Shown piece after piece: positions 47,713 through 57,996 of a DNA stretch of 64,000 bases. The stretch spans positions 1 to 64,000 of the forward strand of contig NZ_PVNL01000013.1 of NCBI RefSeq assembly GCF_002994635.1. Direction: 5' to 3'. Origin of the DNA: Enhygromyxa salina. GTDB lineage: Bacteria > Myxococcota_A > Polyangia > Nannocystales > Nannocystaceae. Below the pieces are notes generated by a model, which was not told the origin of the DNA, did no database searches, and saw only the letters and a list, made by a program, of their open reading frames with translations. How positions within the stretch are numbered: the first letter of the stretch is position 1; every line of letters starts with the position of its first letter. The position numbers and the translations under genes were made by a program.

Positions 47713-50700
47713 TCAGGACGAAGGCCGCTCTCCCTCCCGCGAACCGACCAGACCCAGATCCGCGAGCAGCACGTACGCCGCAGGCAGCAACACCAGCACC
47801 AACACCGTGCTGGCCAGCAACCCAAACACGATGCTCGTCGCAACCGGGATCAACATCTGCGCCTGGCGACTGGTCTCGAACATCAACGGCACCAGACCGG
47901 CAATGGTCGTGGCCGAGGTCAACAGCACGGCGCGAAAGCGGTCGCGGCTCGCTGTTCGGGCGGCGTCAATAACCGACATTCCCTCGGCCCGCGCCTTCTT
48001 GATGAACAGCATCAGCAAGATCGAGTCATTGACAACAATACCGGCCAACGACACGAACCCCATGATCGACTGCGAGCTGAGCGGCGCGCCGATTGCCAGA
48101 CTCCCAACAACGACCCCCACGAACGCGAACGGAATGGCGAGCATGACCAAGACCGGCTCGACCAAGGTGCGCAGCTGCAGGCTCAACACCACGAAGATCG
48201 CAAGCATGCCGAGCACGGTCCCGCGGGCCATTGACCCGAGCGTGGCCTCGGAGTCCTCGGTCTCGCCGCCGACCACGAAGTCGAGGTCGGGAAACTCAGC
48301 CTCGAGCTCGGGCGCACCTTGCTCGCGGAACTGGGCCATGAGCGCGGCGAGGTTCTGCTGCTCGCGGTCGAGCCCGCCGGTCACGGTCACGGTCCGCATG
48401 CCAGCCTGACGACTGACGCTGCCGTAGCTGCGGCTTTGCTCGACGATTGCGACGGACCCGAGCGGGACCCGAGTTCCGTCGGCGAGGAGGATCGGCAGCA
48501 CCTCGAGATCAGCGACGGTGTCCCGATTGTGCCGCTCGAGCTCGGCGAACACTTCGTACTCCTCGCCATCTTCGTAGAGGGTCTCGACCGACACGCCAGC
48601 GAGCGCGGCCTTGACCTGACTCGCAACGCTGGCGCCGGTCAGGCCCGGCGTCCCGACGCCGGGCCGCAGCCGAACCCGGACCTGCGCGGTGCCAAGCTCG
48701 AGGTTGTCGCTCAGATCGGTCACGCCCGAGAACCCTGCGAACCACGCTTCGACGCGCTCGGCCGCCTCGTCGAGCCGCTCGAGATCCTGACCCAGGACCC
48801 GGACTTCGATCGCGTTGCCGCCCGGTCCGCGGCGGCCGCCCGCGCCAAAGCTGGCCCCGATCGCGTTGGGGATCGGACCCAGCTCTTCGCGCCAGGCCTC
48901 GGTGAACTCGGCGAGCGTGGTCGCGCGGACCTCCACCCCGAGCAGGTCGATGGTCACCGTCGCAACGTGCGGTCCGGTGGTGTCGACGCTCGAATTGTAG
49001 TTGAACCGAACGGAGGTGTTCAGGACCAGGTCCTGCTCGTCGGGTTGCTCGGGGCGCAGCCGATCCGACACCCGCTGGGCGGCCGCGATCACGCGCTCGG
49101 TCTCCCGCTTGGTCGCGTCGAGGGCGGTACCCGGCGGCAGCTCCAGGCGAAATTCGACGACGTCTCCCTCGGTGTCCGGGAACGCCTGGTAGCGGAGCTT
49201 GCCACCTTGGACCGCGCCGACCGACGCGAGGAATGCAGCCAGCGCCAATCCGACCGCGACGTAGCGCAGACGAATCGCGCCGTCGACGAGCCAGCCGAGG
49301 CCGCGCTCGCGCAGGGCCGCGAACCCTGCGTCAAACCGAACGCGCAGCCGGTTTGGTTTCGACTGGGGCCCAGTCCCGTGGCCCAACGCGTGACCGAGGT
49401 GATTGGGCAGGATCAAGAACGCCTCGATCAAGCTCATCGCCAGCACCGCGATCAGCACGGCCGGGATCACCTGCAAGGTCCGCCCGATTCGACCGTCGAT
49501 CGCCGACAGCGGGACGAACACGCAGATCGTGGTCACGAACGAGGACACGACCCCACCGGCGACTTCCTTGACCCCCTCGATCGCGGCCTCGAGCGCGGGC
49601 TTGCCGGCCTGCCGGTGGGTGGCGACGTTCTCGGCGAGGACGATGGCGTCGTCCATCAGCAGCCCGAGCGCGACCAGCAGGCCCATCATCGTCATCATGT
49701 TGAGGCTCTGGCCAGTGATCGACATGACCCAGAGCGCGCTGAGGAACGAGACCGGGACCCCCGCCGCGACCCAGAACGCGAGCCGCAGATCGAAGAACAC
49801 CCACAGCGTGAAGAACACCAAGATCAGGCCCATCACGCCGTTCTCGATCAGCAGCCCGAGCCGGTCTTCGATGACCGAGGTGCTGTCGTTGGTGATCGAG
49901 AACTCGACGCCATCGGGCTTGACCAGCTCCTGCTCGGCGATGAAGCGCTCGATCGCGGCGAACACCTCGAGGCTGTCTTCGCTGCTGGCCTTGCTGACCA
50001 CCAGCATCCCCGCCCGCTCACCGTTGAAGTAGGTCTGCTCCGCTTCGACCGAGAACGCGTCTTTGACCGTCGCCAGCTCACCAAGCAGGATCTCGGCGCC
50101 GCTGTCTCCGGTCGCAACGACGATCGTCCGCAGCTGGGCCGGCGTCACCCGCTTGTCTTGGTAGCGGACCAGCAGCGTGCGGCCACGCATCTGCAGCTCA
50201 CCCAGGGGGCTGTCGAGGCTCTGGACCGCGATCGCATCCGCGACCGCAGAGATGTCCAGGCCATAGCGGGCCAGCGCGGCCTGGTCGAGCGAGACCTGCA
50301 GGCGATGCGGCGAGAACCCGGCGATGCTGACCTGTGAGACGTCGGGGTCGGTGAGCAGCCGCCGCTTCAGTCGCTCGAGGTAGAGCTTGAGGTCCTGGCC
50401 CGACATCGGCCCGGTCACGGCGATCGTGGCGACGCTGCGCGAGCGCGACTGGGCGGTGACCGTCGGCTCGTCCATGTCGGTCGGGAAGTCATTGATCGTG
50501 TCGACGGCCGACTTGACCTCGGTCAGGACCGCGTCGATGTCAGCCCCGTCCGCGAGCTCGACGGTGACCGTGGCCGAGCCCTCGCGCGCGCTGGCGTTGA
50601 CCGAGGCGACCCCTTCCATGCCGCCGAGCACGTCCTCGACTCGCGCGACCACGGTCTCGTCCATGGTCTCGGCGTCGGCGCCCGGGTACGAGGCGCGAAC

Positions 50701-50832
50701 CTGGATCGCGTCGGCCTCGAACTCGGGATAGGTCTCGCGGCGCAGGTCCGGCAGCGCGAGGACGCCGAGCAGCAGCAAGATCCCCATCAACAGATTGGCG
50801 GCCGTGGGGTGCCGGGCGAAATACGCGATCAC
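47713..50832 (-). CDS. RND efflux transporter permease (AcrB/MexF type)
   Basis: 1,039 residues, the standard RND length. It begins VIAYFARHPTAANLLMGILL and has two sets of membrane helices with large periplasmic loops; the proton-relay Asp pair is in ALGLLMDDAIVLAENV, and the second half has the corresponding GFVSLAGIVVNDSILL. Start is GTG 50832, overlapping the adaptor stop (GTGA), which fixes both the start and the operon. The periplasmic sequence QVRASYPGADAETMDETVV is typical of the family. Substrate unknown; no TolC-like gene is adjacent, so it would use an unlinked outer-membrane channel. Confidence 0.93.
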   Translation of the reverse strand: MIAYFARHPTAANLLMGILLLLGVLALPDLRRETYPEFEADAIQVRASYPGADAETMDETVVARVEDVLGGMEGVASVNASAREGSATVTVELADGADIDAVLTEVKSAVDTINDFPTDMDEPTVTAQSRSRSVATIAVTGPMSGQDLKLYLERLKRRLLTDPDVSQVSIAGFSPHRLQVSLDQAALARYGLDISAVADAIAVQSLDSPLGELQMRGRTLLVRYQDKRVTPAQLRTIVVATGDSGAEILLGELATVKDAFSVEAEQTYFNGERAGMLVVSKASSEDSLEVFAAIERFIAEQELVKPDGVEFSITNDSTSVIEDRLGLLIENGVMGLILVFFTLWVFFDLRLAFWVAAGVPVSFLSALWVMSITGQSLNMMTMMGLLVALGLLMDDAIVLAENVATHRQAGKPALEAAIEGVKEVAGGVVSSFVTTICVFVPLSAIDGRIGRTLQVIPAVLIAVLAMSLIEAFLILPNHLGHALGHGTGPQSKPNRLRVRFDAGFAALRERGLGWLVDGAIRLRYVAVGLALAAFLASVGAVQGGKLRYQAFPDTEGDVVEFRLELPPGTALDATKRETERVIAAAQRVSDRLRPEQPDEQDLVLNTSVRFNYNSSVDTTGPHVATVTIDLLGVEVRATTLAEFTEAWREELGPIPNAIGASFGAGGRRGPGGNAIEVRVLGQDLERLDEAAERVEAWFAGFSGVTDLSDNLELGTAQVRVRLRPGVGTPGLTGASVASQVKAALAGVSVETLYEDGEEYEVFAELERHNRDTVADLEVLPILLADGTRVPLGSVAIVEQSRSYGSVSRQAGMRTVTVTGGLDREQQNLAALMAQFREQGAPELEAEFPDLDFVVGGETEDSEATLGSMARGTVLGMLAIFVVLSLQLRTLVEPVLVMLAIPFAFVGVVVGSLAIGAPLSSQSIMGFVSLAGIVVNDSILLMLFIKKARAEGMSVIDAARTASRDRFRAVLLTSATTIAGLVPLMFETSRQAQMLIPVATSIVFGLLASTVLVLVLLPAAYVLLADLGLVGSREGERPSS

Positions 50833-52334
50833 GACGGGTCCTCGCTGGATCCAACCAGACCGGCGAGGCGCTCGGTCTCGAAGCGATCGACGGTCGGGAC
50901 CACCCGCATGCCATCGACGGCCGGGGACACGTCGCTGATGATCACCTGGTCGCCCGGGCTGAGGCCCGAGCCGACGCATACGAAGTCCTCTTGCGCCCAG
51001 TCGATCTCGAGCGTGCGCAGCTCGAGGTGGTCGTCGTCGACCACCACGTAGGCGACGCCGTCGTGGACAGCCTCGATCGGGACCGCCAGACAGCCGGGCT
51101 TGGGCGCCCCGAAGAACTCGACCGCCACGTGCATGCCCGAGGACAAGCGCACGTCGTTGGAGCCCGACCGTCGCTGGCTGCGATCGAGCTCGACCACCAC
51201 ACCGGTCGTGCGCGACAAGGGATCGACGCCCGCAAACCGACTAAAGCGCGCAGGCCAGGTCGCGTCGACGCCAGCCATGCGCAGCCGAACCACAGGAGTG
51301 ACCGCGTCAGCGATGCGCTCGAACCAGCCGCCGCCGGTCCGCGCGACGGGAGGCGGCGCCGGCTCGGGGTCGCTCGGCGAGTCGGGCTTCGAATCGGGCT
51401 CGGGATCGGGCTCCGCATCGGGCTCCGAATTGGGCTCTGAATCGGGCTCCGAGTCGGGCTCCGCATCGGGCTCGGGATCGGGTGGCGGACGCTCGGGTCG
51501 CTCGGGCAGCAGCGGATCGATGCCGCCGATCGGAAGTCGCGCGGTCACCTCGAGGACGTCGAGCCCCTCACCGACCACCACGATCTGGCCGCTCGACACA
51601 CTCTGGCCGGTGGTCACGTTGAGCTCGCGCAGGCGCATCGTGAAGGGCGCGACGATCTTGGTGCGCGCGAGCACGATCTCGGCCCCGGTCACGCCGGCGT
51701 TGACCTCCTCGAGCTGGGCCCGCAGGACCCGTCGCGCGGCGGGCAGCTCCTCGAGCGTGTTCTTCAGCGCCACGACTGACTTCTCGGCCCCGAGCACGGC
51801 CCCCTCGGCGGTCTCGACTTCGCTCTGCGCGGCGTTGCCTTGCCGGTAGAGCACCTGGGTTCGCTCGAGCTCTTTTTCGGCCAGGGCCAGGACCTTGGCT
51901 TCGACCGCGAGGCTGGCCCGCGTGCTCTGCTCGCGGGTCTCGAGCTCGGCGATCTGCGCCCGCACGCCCTTGGCGCTGGCGACCGTCCGCAGCTTCTCGA
52001 GCTCGAGCTCCTCGGGGTCGATCTCGAACAGCACGGTGCCCTCGCGGATGATGCGACCGACCTGCACGTCGGCGTGCATCTCGATCACCGTGCCTCCGAC
52101 CTCGGCGACGCCCTGCCAGCTGCGCGAAGCTGCGACCTCGCCGTAGCCGGTGACACGGGGTACGGCCGCGACCTCGTTGACGACCACGACCCGCACGGGC
52201 TGGCCGCGCTCGCCCTTGGTCCTCGCCCGCGGCGACTCGCCCGATGCGGTCAGCCAGACATACACGCCGACGCCCAGCCCGGTGAGCCCGAGGAATGTGA
52301 CAGCGCGACCAAGGAACGGCTTGAGCTTCGACAT
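50829..52334 (-). CDS. RND periplasmic adaptor (membrane fusion protein) with acidic insertion
   Basis: 501 residues: an N-terminal membrane anchor (FLGRAVTFLGLTGLGVGVYVWL), a lipoyl half-motif (GEVAASRSWQGVAEVGGTV), a long coiled-coil hairpin (~110-215, LRTVASAKGVRAQIAELETRE...) and the second lipoyl half (IVAPFTMRLRELNVTTGQSV). The beta-barrel region is interrupted by ~50 residues of Pro/Asp/Glu/Ser repeats (about 51355-51515). Adaptors without such an insert are ~370-420 residues. It couples the inner-membrane pump to an outer-membrane channel. First gene of the two-gene operon. Confidence 0.9.
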   Translation of the reverse strand: MSKLKPFLGRAVTFLGLTGLGVGVYVWLTASGESPRARTKGERGQPVRVVVVNEVAAVPRVTGYGEVAASRSWQGVAEVGGTVIEMHADVQVGRIIREGTVLFEIDPEELELEKLRTVASAKGVRAQIAELETREQSTRASLAVEAKVLALAEKELERTQVLYRQGNAAQSEVETAEGAVLGAEKSVVALKNTLEELPAARRVLRAQLEEVNAGVTGAEIVLARTKIVAPFTMRLRELNVTTGQSVSSGQIVVVGEGLDVLEVTARLPIGGIDPLLPERPERPPPDPEPDAEPDSEPDSEPNSEPDAEPDPEPDSKPDSPSDPEPAPPPVARTGGGWFERIADAVTPVVRLRMAGVDATWPARFSRFAGVDPLSRTTGVVVELDRSQRRSGSNDVRLSSGMHVAVEFFGAPKPGCLAVPIEAVHDGVAYVVVDDDHLELRTLEIDWAQEDFVCVGSGLSPGDQVIISDVSPAVDGMRVVPTVDRFETERLAGLVGSSEDPS

Positions 52335-52477
52335 CCGGTGGGTCGAGTGTCCGCTGGAACACGGGCGAACGGCTCAGCGACCGGTAAACCTAGTGTAAAG
52401 TGCCCGAGTCGCTCGACCTCGCCGACGTGGCTGCCAGATCGCGGACAGCGTGGAGTTCGTCGTGTCCCCGAGCGATC

Positions 52478-52486
52478 TGATAGAAT
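52478..52486 (+). promoter_or_regulatory. extended -10 element for the lipoprotein at 52493
   Basis: TGATAGAAT (TGn plus TAGAAT, five of six -10 consensus bases) ends six bases before ATG 52493, predicting a leaderless mRNA. Confidence 0.5.
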
Positions 52487-52492
52487 TACTGG

Positions 52493-53488
52493 ATGGCGAA
52501 GAAATTTGGTTGGGGCGCCTGGGCTGCCGCGGGGCTGGCTGTGGGAGGCATCGGCGCGTGTTCCGACGACCTGGTCAGCTCGACCACGACCGACAACGCG
52601 CAGACCAGCACCGACACTGCCATCGGGACCAGCGGTGATGGCGATGGCGATGGCGATGGCGACGGTGACGGTGACGGCAATGGTGACGGCGATGGCGATG
52701 GCGATGGCGACGGCGATGGCGATGGCGAACCGGCATTCGACAACAAGCCCGATCTACGCATTCGGCTTCGGTCCCCCAACTTCGAGCTGATGACCCAGGA
52801 GTACGCCCCGGGCACCGAGCTGCGAGTCTTCGGCCACGCCTGGGCCTGTGGCGAGAACCCGATCGGGTGCTGGAATCGCTGGTCAGTCATCCGGCGAGCG
52901 AGCGACGCGACGATGCTCGCGGCCCACGTCGAGAAGGACTTCGAGGTCACCGAGGACGCGCTCGCAACCTTCGGCGAGTCGCTCGACACCTGGCTGGCGC
53001 CCTTGACCCTGGACATCACTGATCAGGGTTACTGCGAGCCCTACGACACATTCTGCGAGGACCGCCCCGACGCCTGGGCCCAGTCCGCGACCCTCGATCT
53101 GATCCACGCGGACGACGGCGTCGCGCGCTTCATCGATCAATCAATCGGAACGGCCGGCGGTGGCTATGCCGTGAGCGTCCCTCGCTGGCAACATGGTGAG
53201 GCGTCCTGCGTGTACGCGCTGTCCGGTAACCTCTACGTGTTCAATACGGACTGCGGCGAAGACTGTCCGGCGCCGACCTTCATCGACTCGTGCGTCGACG
53301 ATCCGCCTATTAGCTACGATCACTATGATGTCACGTTCATCAATGAGGACGTGGTCTTCCCCGACGTTTGGGACCCCAGCGGGCTCTACGACGCCGACTG
53401 CCGGGTGCTCACCTTCGAGCAGAACATGCAGAGCGGCATCGACCGGGTCGAGCTCGACTGCGTGTTCAGCATCATGCCCGAATTCTGA
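52493..53488 (+). CDS. (GD)n lipoprotein, unknown C-terminal domain
   Basis: 331 residues. The signal peptide ends VGGIGAC (lipobox), then a Thr/Asp spacer, then ~32 residues of Gly-Asp repeats with one Asn. The ~250-residue C-terminal domain contains several Cys (CGENPIGCWNRW, CEPYDTFCED, DCGEDCPAPTFIDSCVDD), which suggests disulfides and an extracellular location. I do not recognise the domain. The mRNA may be leaderless. Confidence 0.8.
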   Translation: MAKKFGWGAWAAAGLAVGGIGACSDDLVSSTTTDNAQTSTDTAIGTSGDGDGDGDGDGDGDGNGDGDGDGDGDGDGDGEPAFDNKPDLRIRLRSPNFELMTQEYAPGTELRVFGHAWACGENPIGCWNRWSVIRRASDATMLAAHVEKDFEVTEDALATFGESLDTWLAPLTLDITDQGYCEPYDTFCEDRPDAWAQSATLDLIHADDGVARFIDQSIGTAGGGYAVSVPRWQHGEASCVYALSGNLYVFNTDCGEDCPAPTFIDSCVDDPPISYDHYDVTFINEDVVFPDVWDPSGLYDADCRVLTFEQNMQSGIDRVELDCVFSIMPEF

Positions 53489-53850
53489 GTTGGCCAGGGT
53501 CGACTTCGCAGAATCAGCACGGAGCAGTCGTCCTCATCGAGGTCGTCACGCGCGATTGGGACCCGGCTGGCAGGTCGTTGGGGTTGATGTCCCTGGCGCG
53601 AAGCGCTCGAACCCGACCTGATGACTGGGTGGTTATCGCTGGAAATCGCCATGAGCGATAGCGGCGCAGTGACGTCGACGCTCGCAGCCTCGGCGACCGC
53701 CGTTGCCGCGGTTTCCCGCTGGATACGTGCTCGGCCATGGCCAGCGCAGACAGGTTCTGGTCGTCGAGTTGGATGGAGCCAACCGACGGTCGCAGAGATT
53801 TTTTGGCGAAGTGTTGGTAGGTGGTTCGCGCACTCACTAAAATGGCGGCA
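53489..53850. other. 362-bp gap without a supported gene
   Basis: No frame here has plausible coding character, and I see no repeat or RNA fold. The only signal is TAAAAT at 53838-53843, a -10-like hexamer seven bases before ATG 53851, which would give a leaderless transcript of the next lipoprotein gene. Confidence 0.5.
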
Positions 53851-55326
<1,476 letters not shown>

Positions 55327-55418
55327 CTGCGACTAGCTGATGCCCACGGTGTGTCCGGCCCGGATTGGATCGGACCACCGTGGATTTTACGTCTTGTGAG
55401 CCGCGCCGCAGTCCAGGC

Positions 55419-55427
55419 TGCTAGACT
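55419..55427 (+). promoter_or_regulatory. extended -10 element for the lipoprotein at 55434
   Basis: TGCTAGACT ends six bases before ATG 55434, the same sequence and spacing as at 47120. Confidence 0.45.
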
Positions 55428-55433
55428 CTGGCC

Positions 55434-56021
55434 ATGGCATGGCGTCCTCACTGGTGCGCGTGGCTCCCCGTCTGGGCGCTCGCGCTCAGCTGCAAGCTCG
55501 ACAACCCGGCCTTCGACGAGGCGCGCAACAGCGTGGGTGAGGCCAGCGACGGCGACCCGACGGACGCCGAGACCGACAGCAACGATCTCGACGCGGGCGA
55601 CGACGACCCAGGCGACGGCGACCCGGGCGACGGCGACGGCGACACCACCAGCGACAGCGACTCGGGCGACGGTGACGGCGACGGCGGCAGCACCGAGACG
55701 GACACCGGCTCGACGGACACCGGCAACGACATGCCATGCATGGGACTCGGCCCCGCGAAGTGCGAGACCACCGACGGCTGCATACCGGTCTACTACGAGC
55801 CACTGCAGCAACTACCCAATGACGGGTACTGCATCGAGCCACCGACCTACGACGGCTGCCTGCCAGAGTTCGAGTGCGACCCGCCCGCGAGCCCCTATTG
55901 GTGCAGCGGAGAGTTCTACATCAAGGCCGATGTCAACGGATGCCTCCCGAGCGTCGTCGCCGAGATGAACCTCGACACCTGCAATCAGCCTGGCAACGGC
56001 CTGGCCGCCTGCATGCCGTGA
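55434..56021 (+). CDS. small Asp-rich lipoprotein
   Basis: 195 residues. Signal peptide with lipobox ALSC near residue 20, then an acidic Asp/Gly/Thr/Ser linker (~30-100, DDDPGDGDPGDGDGD and similar), then a compact Cys-containing domain (MGLGPAKCETTDGC, EPPTYDGCLPEFECDPP, YWCSGEFY). Domain family not recognised. Its stop overlaps the start of the Nudix gene (GTGA), an odd pairing of a surface lipoprotein with a cytoplasmic hydrolase. Confidence 0.75.
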   Translation: MAWRPHWCAWLPVWALALSCKLDNPAFDEARNSVGEASDGDPTDAETDSNDLDAGDDDPGDGDPGDGDGDTTSDSDSGDGDGDGGSTETDTGSTDTGNDMPCMGLGPAKCETTDGCIPVYYEPLQQLPNDGYCIEPPTYDGCLPEFECDPPASPYWCSGEFYIKADVNGCLPSVVAEMNLDTCNQPGNGLAACMP

Positions 56022-56449
56022 CAACCACCGCGCACCATGGCGTCGGCCTGATCGTCAGCAACCACGCCCGCACCCGCTTCTACGTCCAGCAAAAGGACGC
56101 GAGCTACCCCCACTACCCCAGGGCCTACAGCCTGTTCGGCGGCTCGTGTGAGCCCGATGAGGCGCCCGCGCTCGCGCTCGCGCGCGAGCTGGTCGAGGAG
56201 CTCGAGCACGCGGCCCGGGCTCTACTCGCGGCCGGCCCGTGCTTGGTCGGCCAACACACCGTCGGTCCGACCCGCTTCGCCTACTCGCTGTTCGAGGTCG
56301 CGATCACCGACGCGCAGCTCGAGGAGCTCGGGCGCGCGCCGGTGTTCGAGGGTGAGCGTGGCGCGGTGGTCACCCGGGCGCAGCTGCGATCGCTGCCGTT
56401 CATCTGGGGGCTGGAGGTGGTGATCATCGCGTACCTCGAGCGTCGCTGA
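56018..56449 (+). CDS. Nudix hydrolase
   Basis: 143 residues from GTG 56018, overlapping the preceding stop by four bases. The Nudix box is GSCEPDEAPALALARELVEE followed by LEH, matching Gx5Ex7REUxEExGU except that the last Gly is Glu. The flanking YSLFGG and RFAYSLFEVAI are typical. Nudix enzymes cleave nucleoside diphosphates linked to another group; the substrate cannot be deduced. The deviation at the final Gly is tolerated in some family members. Confidence 0.85.
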   Translation: MTTTAHHGVGLIVSNHARTRFYVQQKDASYPHYPRAYSLFGGSCEPDEAPALALARELVEELEHAARALLAAGPCLVGQHTVGPTRFAYSLFEVAITDAQLEELGRAPVFEGERGAVVTRAQLRSLPFIWGLEVVIIAYLERR

Positions 56450-56469
56450 GCTCGTCAGTCAACCAACGC

Positions 56470-56700
56470 TCACTCTTCGCCGTAGAGCGTCCAGATCTCC
56501 CGGCCAGTCTTGAGCACCTTCTTCTCGATCCGCGCGCTGCCTGCCCCCTCGGCCTGAGCGATCGCCTCGAGCTCCGCGAGGTCGGCGGCCGTGCCGTCAC
56601 AAAACCCCATCGGCCGCGGATTGTTGGGGAGGTTGAGCTGGACCTTGTAGTCGCCGCGATCCCAGCGGGTCTGTGTCTCGTTGGTGTGGGGGTAGATCAT
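56470..56700 (-). CDS. small conserved-looking protein, unknown
   Basis: 76 residues: [50 protein letters not shown] and [17 protein letters not shown]. Low-hydrophobicity alpha/beta composition and codon use like neighbours support a real gene. ATG 56700 is used; a TTG at 56712 would add four residues. No family recognised. It is convergent with the Nudix gene. Confidence 0.6.
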   Translation of the reverse strand: MIYPHTNETQTRWDRGDYKVQLNLPNNPRPMGFCDGTAADLAELEAIAQAEGAGSARIEKKVLKTGREIWTLYGEE

Positions 56701-56818
56701 CGCTGGCCGCAACCTACCCGGCGCCCGCTACAAACGCGACCTGTCAGTCGCACCACGTGGGCACCGCGCCGCCCAGATTGACCCGCTCACGCACCGCCCT
56801 CATGGCAAAATCGCCAGC

Positions 56819-57985
56819 ATGGTTCGCCCTCAGCTTTCCCTAGCCACCGTCCTCGCCCTCGCGCTCGCCTGCACCCCTGCCGCCGAACCTGGCGGGACCT
56901 TCGGAGAGTTCACGACCGCCGAGACCGGCGACGGCGATGGCGACACAGGTGACGGCGACACAGGCGACGGCGACACAGGTGACGGCGACACAGGCGACGG
57001 CGACGGCGACACCAGCTGCGGCGACGGCATCGTCCAGGCCGGCGAGCAGTGCGACCTTGGCCCCGGCAACTCGGCGGACGGCCAGTGCACCCCCGAGTGC
57101 AACATTGCGACCTGCGGCGACGGCTACGTGTACGTCAACTTCGAAGAGTGCGACGACGGCAACGCGTTGAACACCGACGACTGCGTGGATGGCTGCCTGG
57201 CCGCGACCTGCGGCGACGGCTTCGTGCACGAGGGCGTCGAAGACTGCGACGACGGCAACGACGACGACGCCGACGCGTGCAACAGCATGTGCATGCCCGG
57301 CAGCTGCGGCGACGGAGTCGTGCAGGCCGGCGAGCAGTGTGATGACGGCAACGCCGACACGACCGACAACTGCCCGGCCTGCGAGCTCGCGTATTGTGGC
57401 GACGGCTACCTGCAAGCGGGCGTGGAGCAGTGCGACGACGGCAACGAGCTCGCCACCGACGCGTGCCTACCGACCGTGTGCGTGCCCAACGTGTGCGGCG
57501 ACGGGCACGTCTATGACGGGATGGAGACCTGCGACGACGGCAACGATCTCGACGACGACGCGTGCCCGAGCAGCTGCGAGCCAGCGTACTGCGGCGACGG
57601 GTTCACGCTCGCCGACGTCGAAGAGTGCGACGACGGCAACGACGTCGACGACGACGGCTGCACCAACGATTGCGTGGCCCTGTGCGCGGGCACCCTGCTC
57701 GATCCCGGCAACGGCATCGAGGGCTGCTGGTACACGGCCGGGGCGGTCAACATGAGCTGCACGCAGGTCTGCGCCGACCACGGTGGGTTTGACGCCGCCG
57801 CCACCCAGCACACTGGCAACGCGGCCGGGATGCTGTTTTGGCCGAACAAGGCCAACCGCGGCAACTGGGTCAACATCGAGTGTTCGTCGACGGACAACAA
57901 CACGAACTGGGGCGCCGACGGACAGGCACCGGACCCGAACTGGATGCACGCGGCCTGCCACGCGAACTGTGCTTGTAACAACTGA
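56819..57985 (+). CDS. (GD/T)n lipoprotein with DUF4215 Cys-rich repeats
   Basis: 388 residues. Lipobox ALALAC near residue 18, a [10 protein letters not shown] linker, then about seven Myxococcus-type Cys-rich repeats (CGDGxVxxGxExCDDGN pattern, for example [15 protein letters not shown] and [17 protein letters not shown]) covering ~65-285. A last ~95-residue domain has its own Cys set ([25 protein letters not shown]). Probably a rigid, disulfide-stabilised stalk with a terminal domain at the cell surface. TGGCAAAAT ends seven bases before the ATG, another candidate leaderless start. Confidence 0.87.
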   Translation: MVRPQLSLATVLALALACTPAAEPGGTFGEFTTAETGDGDGDTGDGDTGDGDTGDGDTGDGDGDTSCGDGIVQAGEQCDLGPGNSADGQCTPECNIATCGDGYVYVNFEECDDGNALNTDDCVDGCLAATCGDGFVHEGVEDCDDGNDDDADACNSMCMPGSCGDGVVQAGEQCDDGNADTTDNCPACELAYCGDGYLQAGVEQCDDGNELATDACLPTVCVPNVCGDGHVYDGMETCDDGNDLDDDACPSSCEPAYCGDGFTLADVEECDDGNDVDDDGCTNDCVALCAGTLLDPGNGIEGCWYTAGAVNMSCTQVCADHGGFDAAATQHTGNAAGMLFWPNKANRGNWVNIECSSTDNNTNWGADGQAPDPNWMHAACHANCACNN

Positions 57986-57996
57986 GCGCGAGCGAT

